7,749 nucleotides of DNA from Nocardioidaceae bacterium (GTDB lineage: Bacteria > Actinomycetota > Actinomycetes > Propionibacteriales > Nocardioidaceae): assembly GCA_025965395.1 (NCBI GenBank), contig JAOPXA010000236.1:1-7749 (forward strand). Reading direction: 5' to 3'. The translations under genes and the position numbers were made by a program. This document shows positions 1 through 7,749 of the stretch, one piece after another. The stretch's first letter is position 1, and each line of letters starts with the position of its first letter. The notes under the pieces are model-generated. The model saw only the letters and a program-made list of their open reading frames with translations, was not told where the DNA came from and ran no database searches.

Positions 1-15
1 TCGGAGCGAAGATCA

Positions 16-2688
16 TTGACGAGTCCGGTGCCCCCTAGCCATATCGTTCGTCCCCTCGACCGTGCGCACACGCCGACCCAGATGCTGCGCGTCCTGCGCG
101 ATGAGCCAGGTCTTGTCGCACTCGTTGGCACCTGGCTAGACGGGGATTCGACCATCGGCTTCAGGCCGGTGCGGCGGATGGGGGCGGATGAGGATCCGTT
201 TGAGGGGGTAGTTTCGACAGGCTCAACCAGCGGACTGCGCTCAACCAGCGGACTCGGGTTCGGCGGCGGGTGGATCGGGGCGTGGGGCTACCAGCTGGGC
301 GCCCTCCTCGAACGTCTGCCGGCCGCACCCCAGCGCCCATACCCGCAACCGGACTTCCACCTCGCCTACTACGACCACGTCCTGCGCCACACGACCACGG
401 GCTGGATGTTCGATGCCCTGGTCACCGACGACAACCGCGAAGCACTCGACCGAGAGTTCGAGCGGATCACCGACCTCGTATCGGGCAGTGCGCCGACCGC
501 ACAGACATACGAACTCTCGGCGTTCGCGATGACTCCCAACCCCAAGGGCCACCTCGCGGCCCTTCGCACGACCCTCGACCACATCGCCGCCGGCGACATC
601 TTTCAGGCCAACCTGTGTCTACGGCTCGAGGCGGAGTTCCAAGGGGATCCGCTCGACGTGTTTTGCCAGGGTGTCGAGGCCCTGTTGCCCGCATACGGCG
701 CCTTCCTGCGCACCGACAACGGTGCGATCGCGAGCTTTTCGCCCGAGCTGTTCCTGCGACGACGAGGCCGCGACGTCCTGACCTCGCCTATCAAGGGCAC
801 CGCCCCGCTCGCGTCCCACGTCGACGAACTGCTCGGCTCGGCCAAGAACCGCGCCGAGAACATCATGATCGTCGACCTCATGCGCAACGATCTGGGCCGC
901 GTATGTGAGCCCGGCACGATCCGTGCCTCCGCCACCGTGCGGGCCGAGAAGCACAGCGTTTGGCATCTCGTTTCCGACGTCGAGGGCCGCCTGCGTGACG
1001 ACGCGAGCGATGCCGACTTGCTGCGCGCGACGTTCCCGCCGGGCTCCGTGACGGGTGCCCCCAAGGTGCGGGCGATGGAGATCATCAACACCTTGGAGGC
1101 GACCGGCCGCGAGCACTACACCGGCGCCATTGGGTTCGTGAGTCCGATCGCGGGGCTCGAGCTCAACGTCGTGATTCGGACGTTTGAGTTCGCCGGTGAC
1201 CGCGTATGGCTGGGAGTGGGCGGGGGCATCGTCGCCGACTCCACCCCCGAGGGCGAGTTGGCGGAATGCCTCGTCAAGGCGGCCCCGCTGATCGCGGCGC
1301 TGGGCAGCACGATCGATGACGCGCTCGTCGTCGAGGCGCCTGAGCAGCCGGTAGCCCGCATCGCCCTGGCCGTCGACGAGCCCGCACGACCCGACCCGGC
1401 GCTGGGCATCTACGACACGCTGCTCGTCATCGACGGGCGCATCGTCGAGGCCGACGCGCATCGGCAGCGGCTCGCTGACTCGCTGGCAACACTTGCCATT
1501 GACCAAGACGTATGGTCTGACGTCGAAGCCCAAGCGGCACTCCTCGACGAGCGGCACCGCCTTCGCGTCGACGTGCTGCCTGGTCAGCCAGCGACCTTCA
1601 CGCATACCCCGCTCGTGCCGAGCAGTGCACCTTGGTCGTTGTCGCCGCTGGTGATCGACGGTGGCTGGGGGAGGCACAAGTGGCGCGACCGCGAGCCGAT
1701 CGATCTGGCGGGCGCCGATCGGGCGTACCTCCTCGTCGACCCCGACGGCTCCATCCTCGAGACGGGCCGCTCGAGCGTCTTCGTCGTGCGTGACGAGGGG
1801 GTGTTCACACCTCCGCTCGATGGCCGCATCCTGCCCGGCATCGCGCGGGCCCGTGTGATCGACCTCTTGACGCAAGCGGGGATCCCCGTGCTCGAGCGGC
1901 GCATCACCGCCGACGACCTGGCCGAGGCGACCGAGGTGTTCGTGACCAACTCCCTGCGCGGGGTCACGCCGGTGACTGCCTGCGAAGGGGTGGGCGCTTG
2001 GCGGCCCGGCCTGACGACCGCGTGGCTGGCCGCACGGCTCGAAGACGTATGGGCGGGAGTTCCTCCTGCGCCGCATCGCATCCCTGCTGCCGCGCCGGCG
2101 GGCAGCCGCGTGCTCCTGATCGACAACTACGACTCGTTTGTCTACAACCTCGCCCAATACCTGCAAGAGCTGGGTGCTCATACCGACGTTGTCCGCAACG
2201 ACAGCGTGACCGTGGACGAGTTGGTCGAGCGGCAAGCGCAGGGCGACTTCACGCACCTCGTCATCTCGCCAGGCCCCGGCACCCCGACGCAGGCGGGCAT
2301 CAGCAACGAGGCGATCGCACGCCTCGGGCCGGTCGTCCCGACGCTCGGCGTGTGCCTCGGGCACCAGTGCATCGGCGAGGTCTATGGCGCGACCATCGTC
2401 CGCGCGCCGCAGATCGTTCACGGCAAGCCGTCGCTTATCCACCACGATGGGCGAGGGGTCTATGCCGGTCTCGACGGCCCGCTCGTCGCGGCTCGCTATC
2501 ACTCGTTGGCGATCGATCCCGAATCCGTGCCCGAAGCGCTGCAGGCGTCGGCTCATACGGCGGCCGGAGTCCTCATGGGCGTGCGCCATCGCGAGCACCC
2601 GATCGAGGGCGTGCAGATGCATCCCGAATCTATCCTCACGCCACAGGGCCACGGACTGCTTGCGAACTTCCTCGCGTCGGTAGGCTGA
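16..2688 (+). CDS. Trifunctional PabB-PabC-PabA fusion: aminodeoxychorismate synthase, lyase and glutaminase
   Basis: Predicted to convert chorismate and glutamine to p-aminobenzoate for folate, in the cytoplasm. Seen: a chorismate-binding domain (about residues 85-430) with PIKGT at 258-262, DLMRNDLGR at 287-295 and PPGSVTGAPK at 341-350. Lys260 matches the catalytic lysine of aminodeoxychorismate synthases; anthranilate synthases have PIAGT instead. A class IV aminotransferase fold follows (about 463-680) with likely PLP lysine 555 (HKWRDRE) and LETGRSSVF at 581-589, pointing to ADC lyase. Last comes a class I glutamine amidotransferase (698-890) with SPGPGTP, nucleophile Cys780 in GVCLGHQ, and His869/Glu871 in MHPES. 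Linkers are short and proline/alanine rich. The TTG start has GGAG nine bases upstream, but the frame is open to the window edge, so an earlier start is possible. Residues about 66-83 are encoded by a repeat-like insertion. Enzyme assignment is strong; glutaminase sharing with anthranilate synthase cannot be excluded. Confidence 0.93.
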   Translation: MTSPVPPSHIVRPLDRAHTPTQMLRVLRDEPGLVALVGTWLDGDSTIGFRPVRRMGADEDPFEGVVSTGSTSGLRSTSGLGFGGGWIGAWGYQLGALLERLPAAPQRPYPQPDFHLAYYDHVLRHTTTGWMFDALVTDDNREALDREFERITDLVSGSAPTAQTYELSAFAMTPNPKGHLAALRTTLDHIAAGDIFQANLCLRLEAEFQGDPLDVFCQGVEALLPAYGAFLRTDNGAIASFSPELFLRRRGRDVLTSPIKGTAPLASHVDELLGSAKNRAENIMIVDLMRNDLGRVCEPGTIRASATVRAEKHSVWHLVSDVEGRLRDDASDADLLRATFPPGSVTGAPKVRAMEIINTLEATGREHYTGAIGFVSPIAGLELNVVIRTFEFAGDRVWLGVGGGIVADSTPEGELAECLVKAAPLIAALGSTIDDALVVEAPEQPVARIALAVDEPARPDPALGIYDTLLVIDGRIVEADAHRQRLADSLATLAIDQDVWSDVEAQAALLDERHRLRVDVLPGQPATFTHTPLVPSSAPWSLSPLVIDGGWGRHKWRDREPIDLAGADRAYLLVDPDGSILETGRSSVFVVRDEGVFTPPLDGRILPGIARARVIDLLTQAGIPVLERRITADDLAEATEVFVTNSLRGVTPVTACEGVGAWRPGLTTAWLAARLEDVWAGVPPAPHRIPAAAPAGSRVLLIDNYDSFVYNLAQYLQELGAHTDVVRNDSVTVDELVERQAQGDFTHLVISPGPGTPTQAGISNEAIARLGPVVPTLGVCLGHQCIGEVYGATIVRAPQIVHGKPSLIHHDGRGVYAGLDGPLVAARYHSLAIDPESVPEALQASAHTAAGVLMGVRHREHPIEGVQMHPESILTPQGHGLLANFLASVG
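211..254. repeat. REP-like dispersed repeat arm with 18-bp tandem duplication, inside the pab fusion gene
   Basis: GTTTCGACAGGCTCAACC (211-228) reads on the other strand as GGTTGAGCCTGTCGAAAC, which I recall as a very common dispersed palindromic-repeat arm in Micrococcales and related actinomycete genomes. GCTCAACCAGCGGACT occurs exactly twice, at 221-236 and 239-254, giving an 18-bp period. The length keeps the reading frame and encodes Ser/Thr/Gly-rich residues with STSGL repeated (residues 71-75 and 77-81). It lies just before the conserved GGGWIGAWGY stretch, a place that could tolerate a flexible insertion. The tandem repeat is directly visible; membership of a genome-wide family is recalled, not tested. 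Confidence 0.7.
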
Positions 2689-2707
2689 GGGCGACGAAGG
2701 GTGACCG

Positions 2708-3307
2708 GTGTACGACGGCGTGATTCAGGACTTGATCGATGAGCTGGGGCAGCTGCCTGGCGTCGGTCCCAAGAGCGCGCAACGGATCGCTTTCCACCTC
2801 CTTGCGGCCGACCCTGAAGACGTCAAACGTCTCTCGGTGGTCTTGGCCGACCTGAAGGAGAAGGTCAAGATCTGCACGTTGTGTGGCAACGTCGCCGAAA
2901 CCGAGATGTGCCGCATCTGCGCCGATCCACGCCGCGACATCACACTCATCTGCGTCGTCGAGGAGCCCAAGGACGTGCAGGCGGTCGAGCGCACGCGCGA
3001 GTTCCGCGGGCGCTATCACGTGCTCGGTGGGGCTATCAACCCGATCGCGGGCATCGGGCCCGACAATCTGCGCATCAAAGAGCTGCTCCAACGGCTCGCC
3101 GACGGGGTGGTGCAGGAGGTCATCCTCGCCACCGACCCCAATCTCGAGGGGGAGGCGACCGCGACCTATCTCATGCGGATGCTCAGTCCAATGGGGTTGC
3201 ATGTCTCCAAGCTCGCGAGTGGGCTGCCGGTCGGCGGCGACCTGGAGTATGCCGACGAGATCACCCTCGGCCGCGCCTTCGAAGGCCGCCGCACCCTCAC
3301 CTCATAA
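2708..3307 (+). CDS. recR: Recombination mediator RecR
   Basis: RecR works with RecF and RecO to load RecA onto single-stranded DNA at gaps during recombinational repair. The 199-residue product is the usual length. Seen in order: an N-terminal helix-hairpin-helix ([17 protein letters not shown], about 16-32); a four-cysteine zinc finger with Cys56, Cys59, Cys68 and Cys71; a Toprim domain with [15 protein letters not shown] (82-96) and [15 protein letters not shown] (141-155); and the C-terminal [12 protein letters not shown] stretch. The GTG start is set by AAGGG at 2697-2701, six bases upstream, and by the typical N-terminus [17 protein letters not shown]. It begins 19 nt after the pab fusion stop, so co-transcription is likely. 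The dnaX and ybaB genes often found upstream of recR are not adjacent here. It converges on the radical SAM gene across a hairpin. Confidence 0.97.
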   Translation: MYDGVIQDLIDELGQLPGVGPKSAQRIAFHLLAADPEDVKRLSVVLADLKEKVKICTLCGNVAETEMCRICADPRRDITLICVVEEPKDVQAVERTREFRGRYHVLGGAINPIAGIGPDNLRIKELLQRLADGVVQEVILATDPNLEGEATATYLMRMLSPMGLHVSKLASGLPVGGDLEYADEITLGRAFEGRRTLTS

Positions 3308-3316
3308 CCACCCCTC

Positions 3317-3387
3317 CCTCCGCTGGGGGAACCAATATGGTCGCCTTTTCGGCGGGAAAGCGACCATATTGGTTCCGCCACCGGAGG
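3317..3387. repeat. Long imperfect palindrome (17-bp perfect core arms) between convergent genes
   Basis: The core arms GGAACCAATATGGTCGC (3328-3344) and GCGACCATATTGGTTCC (3360-3376) are exact reverse complements separated by 15 nt. The stem continues outward past a G/G mismatch (3327/3377) with three pairs (3324-3326 with 3378-3380), then past a C/C mismatch (3323/3381) with six more (3317-3322 with 3382-3387). Inside, TTTC (3347-3350) can pair with GAAA (3356-3359) across a two-base bulge. It lies ten bases after the recR stop and 60 bases beyond the end of the opposing gene. It could terminate transcription both ways, but no T-run follows either arm, so a mobile-type palindromic repeat is at least as likely. 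Confidence 0.88.
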
Positions 3388-3447
3388 CGTATGGAAGGGA
3401 AGTCGCTCGAGTGACGCGCCGGTCGTTGTCTCCACTCGGCGTGGCCG

Positions 3448-4503
3448 CTAGAACAGCGACTCCTGCACCGGAGGCATAGGCGCAGCAACAGGCGGCCCCT
3501 TCGCCAACGCGGCCGAACGCACCCCGCCTGTCGCGCCGTCCTCGACGCCTTGCGTCAGCCCGTGACGGGCGATCAGCGGCTTGATCCGCCGAGCGAGCCA
3601 CTGGCGATAGTCCTTCGACGCGCTCGCCTTGCCCGGCGGATACATGCGCTCGTACGTCTCCACGAGATCGGGCCGTTCGCGAGCCAACCACTGCATGAAC
3701 CATTCCTTGACGCCCGGCTTGAGGTGCAGCGCGGTGTAAAGCACGCTGCTTGCACCGGTCTCGGCGATGCGGGCAAGCGCCCCGTCGAGGTGTGCGCGCG
3801 AGTCGGTCAGGTGAGGCAGGATCGGCATCATGAACACCGAGCAGGTGAGCCCCGCCTCGCGTACGGCCTTGACGGTCGCCAGTCGCGCCTCGACGCTCGG
3901 CGTGCCCGCTTCGATCGACTGCTGCAGCGCCTCGTCGAAGATCGCGATCGACATGGCGACGTCGACGGGCACCTTGCGGTTGGCCTCGACGAGCAACGGT
4001 ATGTCGCGCCGCAACAGCGAGCCCTTGGTCAGGATCGAAAACGGCGTGCCCGAGGCGGCGAGCGCCCCGATGATGCCCGGCATCAGTCGGTAGCGACCCT
4101 CGGCGCGTTGGTAAGGGTCGGTGTTGGTGCCCAGCGCGACCGGATGGTGACCCCATGACGGCTTGCGAAGCTCGGCGCGCAGCACATCGGCGACATTGAC
4201 CTTGACCACCACCTGGTTGTCGAAGTCGCTGCCCGCATCGAGGTCGAGGTAGGTATGTGTAGGGCGTGCGAAGCAGTAGGCGCACGCGTGGCTGCACCCG
4301 CGATAGGGGTTGATCGTCCATCCGAACGGCAGCACGGACGACGTGCCCGGCACGTGGTTGAGCGCAGACTTCGCCATCACCTCGTGGAACGTGATGCCTG
4401 CGAACTCGGGCGTCGTCACACTGCGCACGAACCCGCTGAGCGCCGCCAGGCCTGGCAGTGCGTCCGGGTCGCTCCCCGCCACGTCCTGCCCGCTCCACCG
4501 CAT
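3448..4503 (-). CDS. Rv2578c-family radical SAM protein
   Basis: A 351-residue predicted radical S-adenosylmethionine protein. NPYRGCSHACAYCFAR (65-80) holds the CX3CX2C cluster motif (Cys70, Cys74, Cys77) that should bind the [4Fe-4S] cluster cleaving SAM. Other conserved stretches are TPEFAGITFHEVMAKSALN (31-49) and GTNTDPYQRAEGRYRLMPGI (125-144). These match the actinobacterial family typified by M. tuberculosis Rv2578c, also related to the SplB-like/Rv2578c radical SAM group. Substrate and reaction are unknown to me. The start at 4503 is chosen because the family begins MRW.GQ; an in-frame ATG at 4557 would add 18 unconserved residues across the promoter region. There is no convincing Shine-Dalgarno before 4503, consistent with a leaderless mRNA. 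The tail (about 318-351) is low-complexity Ala/Gly/Pro and ends in PPVQESLF. It is divergent from lysC and convergent with recR. A LexA-like operator lies eight bases upstream. Confidence 0.92.
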   Translation of the reverse strand: MRWSGQDVAGSDPDALPGLAALSGFVRSVTTPEFAGITFHEVMAKSALNHVPGTSSVLPFGWTINPYRGCSHACAYCFARPTHTYLDLDAGSDFDNQVVVKVNVADVLRAELRKPSWGHHPVALGTNTDPYQRAEGRYRLMPGIIGALAASGTPFSILTKGSLLRRDIPLLVEANRKVPVDVAMSIAIFDEALQQSIEAGTPSVEARLATVKAVREAGLTCSVFMMPILPHLTDSRAHLDGALARIAETGASSVLYTALHLKPGVKEWFMQWLARERPDLVETYERMYPPGKASASKDYRQWLARRIKPLIARHGLTQGVEDGATGGVRSAALAKGPPVAAPMPPVQESLF

Positions 4504-4538
4504 ACGTCCAGTCGAACATACGTACGAATGTCTGTCAA
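4504..4538 (-). promoter_or_regulatory. Candidate promoter of the radical SAM gene, probably leaderless
   Basis: On the minus strand a perfect TTGACA (4538-4533) is followed, after 17 nt, by a weak -10 position TCGACT (4515-4510), with the ATG starting seven bases after that hexamer. This spacing puts the transcription start on or near the A of ATG, so the message could be leaderless, as many actinobacterial mRNAs are. The candidate LexA box covers part of the spacer and the -10 position. The -35 match is clear; the -10 match is poor. Confidence 0.45.
4512..4527. promoter_or_regulatory. Candidate LexA/SOS box upstream of the radical SAM gene
   Basis: TCGAACATACGTACGA matches the actinobacterial SOS box TCGAAC-N4-GTTCGA at 11 of 12 specified positions; the one difference is GTACGA for GTTCGA. 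It lies between a TTGACA hexamer (minus strand, 4538-4533) and the ATG at 4503, overlapping where RNA polymerase would bind. From memory, Rv2578c of M. tuberculosis is in the LexA regulon, which supports the reading. A second dyad overlaps it (4516-4531, ACAT.CGTACG.ATGT, 7 of 8 pairs), so a different regulator is a possible alternative. Confidence 0.65.
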
Positions 4539-4541
4539 CGC

Positions 4542-4547
4542 TAGAAT
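4542..4547 (+). promoter_or_regulatory. Candidate -10 element of the lysC-asd operon
   Basis: TAGAAT fits the actinobacterial TANNNT -10 pattern and would give a 5' untranslated leader of roughly 45-50 nt before the GTG at 4601. No good -35 hexamer stands at 16-19 nt upstream; that position falls in the LexA-like/palindromic sequence. The assignment rests on the hexamer and its distance to the gene. Confidence 0.4.
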
Positions 4548-4550
4548 GAC

Positions 4551-4566
4551 TGCGCACGCGTGTGCA
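4551..4566. promoter_or_regulatory. 16-bp dyad at the probable lysC transcription start
   Basis: TGCGCACGCGTGTGCA is a palindrome with seven of eight base pairs matching (one G/T). It lies four bases after the candidate -10. As DNA it could be an operator; as RNA it could form only a six-pair stem with a CGCG loop. I recognise no known regulator site in it. Confidence 0.35.
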
Positions 4567-4600
4567 TGCGATCGATCATTTAAGAGATAGGGCAGGGACC

Positions 4601-6900
<2,300 letters not shown>

Positions 6901-6928
6901 CCCAAACGTGTCCGAGGGTACGCGTTGC

Positions 6929-6957
6929 GTTCACTTTGGTTGCGCGGTGCATTCACC
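6929..6957 (+). promoter_or_regulatory. Candidate PHO box (PhoP-type direct repeats) upstream of the phosphatase
   Basis: GTTCACT (6929-6935) and ATTCACC (6951-6957) start exactly 22 bases apart, two periods of the 11-bp unit (GTTCACC plus four bases) of the Streptomyces PHO box. The unit between them (TTGCGCG, 6940-6946) is a poor match, and the unit before (GTACGCG, 6918-6924) is partial. The position, about 70-100 bases before an alkaline phosphatase gene, suits PhoR-PhoP activation under phosphate starvation. TTAGGT at 6980-6985 is a weak -10 candidate. Confidence 0.42.
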
Positions 6958-7028
6958 TGCGTTGGGTCAGGTGGAGGTGTTAGGTCTCGGTGATCTCGCC
7001 GAGCAGAACCGCGATCAGAAGGTTTGAC

Positions 7029-7749
7029 ATGCAACCGTTCTCGAACGATCTATTCGCCAAGCGCACCCTCCGTTCCGCCGCCGTCGTCATTTTGGCGGGC
7101 GCTGTCCTAGGCGGTGGGCTCTCGGCCTTCGCCGTCAATGGTGCCGACTTGGGCAAGCGTGGGGGAGCCGCACGCAACGACGGCGACCAGACATCATCCA
7201 TCAAGGCTGCCCTCAAGGGCGGCAAGGCCAAGAACGTCATCCTGTTCATCGGTGACGGGATGGGTGACTCCGAGATCACCTCGGCACGCGACTACCAATA
7301 CGGTGCGGCCGGACGGCTCCCCGGCATCGACGCCCTGCCCTTGACGGGCCAGTACACGACCTACTCGCTCAAGAAGGGCACGACCCAACCCGACTACGTT
7401 CCTGACTCCGCCGCGACGGGCAGCGCCTGGGCGACCGGCACCAAGACGTACGACAACGCGGTCTCGGTCAACACGTACGGCGCGCCGCAAAAGACCCTTC
7501 TCGAGCTCGCGAAGGCCAAGGGTCTCAAGACCGGCGACGTCACGACCTCGGAGATCCAGGACGCGACACCAGCGGTGCAGGTCTCGCACATCTCGGCGCG
7601 GTCCTGCTACGGCCCGGTCGCGACGTCGACTACGTGCCCGACCGAGGCGCTCGAGAACGGCGGGCTGGGGTCGATCACCGAGCAGCTCATCAACACGCGC
7701 CCTGACGTCACCTTCGGTGGTGGCTCGACGACGTTCAACGAAGTGGCCA
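7029..7749 (+). CDS. Secreted PhoA-type alkaline phosphatase (N-terminal part; cut by window end)
   Basis: Hydrolyses phosphate monoesters outside the membrane to release inorganic phosphate. Only the first 240 residues are present. Residues 1-35 form a signal peptide: lysine/arginine near 11-15, a hydrophobic core [17 protein letters not shown], and AFA before a likely cut after 35. There is no lipobox cysteine and no twin arginine. The mature part follows E. coli PhoA closely: [11 protein letters not shown] (74-84) with metal ligand Asp76; [10 protein letters not shown] (125-134) with nucleophile Ser127; EIQDATPA (175-182), where Asp178 and Thr180 match Asp153/Thr155; Arg191 matches Arg166; Cys193 and Cys203 match the Cys168-Cys178 disulfide with the same spacing. 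GSITEQL and TFGGG also fit. AGAAGG at 7017-7022 is six bases before the ATG. It is separated from asd by 128 nt with a candidate PHO box, so it is probably its own unit. Confidence 0.93.
   Translation, partial: MQPFSNDLFAKRTLRSAAVVILAGAVLGGGLSAFAVNGADLGKRGGAARNDGDQTSSIKAALKGGKAKNVILFIGDGMGDSEITSARDYQYGAAGRLPGIDALPLTGQYTTYSLKKGTTQPDYVPDSAATGSAWATGTKTYDNAVSVNTYGAPQKTLLELAKAKGLKTGDVTTSEIQDATPAVQVSHISARSCYGPVATSTTCPTEALENGGLGSITEQLINTRPDVTFGGGSTTFNEVA

Noticed and set aside
619..2652. A 677-codon open frame on the minus strand opposite the pab fusion
   Set aside because: The plus-strand frame encodes three complete recognisable enzymes across the same stretch; long antisense frames are expected in GC-rich coding DNA, and the antisense product shows no recognisable motif.
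3402..3415. GTCGCTCGAGTGAC near-palindrome beside the large hairpin
   Set aside because: Short, with one mismatched pair, and not placed at any promoter; likely chance.
3302..4519. A 405-codon minus-strand frame overlapping the radical SAM gene
   Set aside because: It is out of frame with the gene carrying the CX3CX2C cluster, runs through the intergenic hairpin, and its product is Arg/Gly-rich without motifs.
4504..4557. Longer radical SAM start at 4557
   Set aside because: The added 18 residues are not like the family, would extend through TTGACA and the LexA-like box, and the family N-terminus MRW.GQ begins at 4503.
4562..4600. Longer lysC start at GTG 4562
   Set aside because: The extra 13 residues lie across the dyad and probable transcription start; homologues begin at the position of GTG 4601.
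6986..7003. CTCGG/CCGAG hairpin in the phosphatase leader
   Set aside because: Only five pairs with an eight-base loop; expected by chance in this GC-rich sequence.

Overview
The window is GC-rich, densely coded bacterial chromosome that reads as an actinomycete, probably Micrococcales. The family placement (Intrasporangiaceae or Dermatophilaceae-like) is a guess. The clues are an Rv2578c-type radical SAM gene, an aspartokinase of corynebacterial/mycobacterial layout with a nested beta-subunit start, GTG and TTG starts, and a leaderless-looking SOS-type promoter. I see no tRNA, rRNA, CRISPR array, prophage or insertion sequence, and no defence or other clearly new multi-gene system. Most of the content is housekeeping, with several unusual details.

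Layout. (1) 16-2688 (+): one 890-residue polypeptide carrying all three activities that make p-aminobenzoate for folate, in the order PabB (synthase), PabC-like lyase, PabA (glutaminase). A short dispersed-repeat-like sequence with an 18-bp tandem duplication lies in frame inside its N-terminal part. (2) 2708-3307 (+): recR, recombinational repair, 19 nt downstream. (3) 3308-3447: convergent intergenic gap holding a long, nearly perfect hairpin. (4) 3448-4503 (-): Rv2578c-family radical SAM protein with a candidate LexA box and a TTGACA hexamer just upstream. (5) 4504-4600: divergent control region. (6) 4601-5869 (+) lysC and 5866-6900 (+) asd, overlapping by ATGA: the first two steps from aspartate toward lysine, diaminopimelate, threonine and methionine. 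lysC contains a strong internal start for a separate regulatory beta subunit. (7) 6901-7028: control region with a candidate PHO box. (8) 7029 to the window end (+): secreted PhoA-type alkaline phosphatase, cut by the window edge.

How the genes relate. lysC and asd form a tight operon. The pab fusion and recR are co-directional and probably co-transcribed, but not functionally related. recR and the radical SAM gene converge on the hairpin, and both may belong to DNA-damage biology: RecR by function, the radical SAM gene by its predicted SOS operator. The phosphatase is probably an independent, phosphate-controlled unit.
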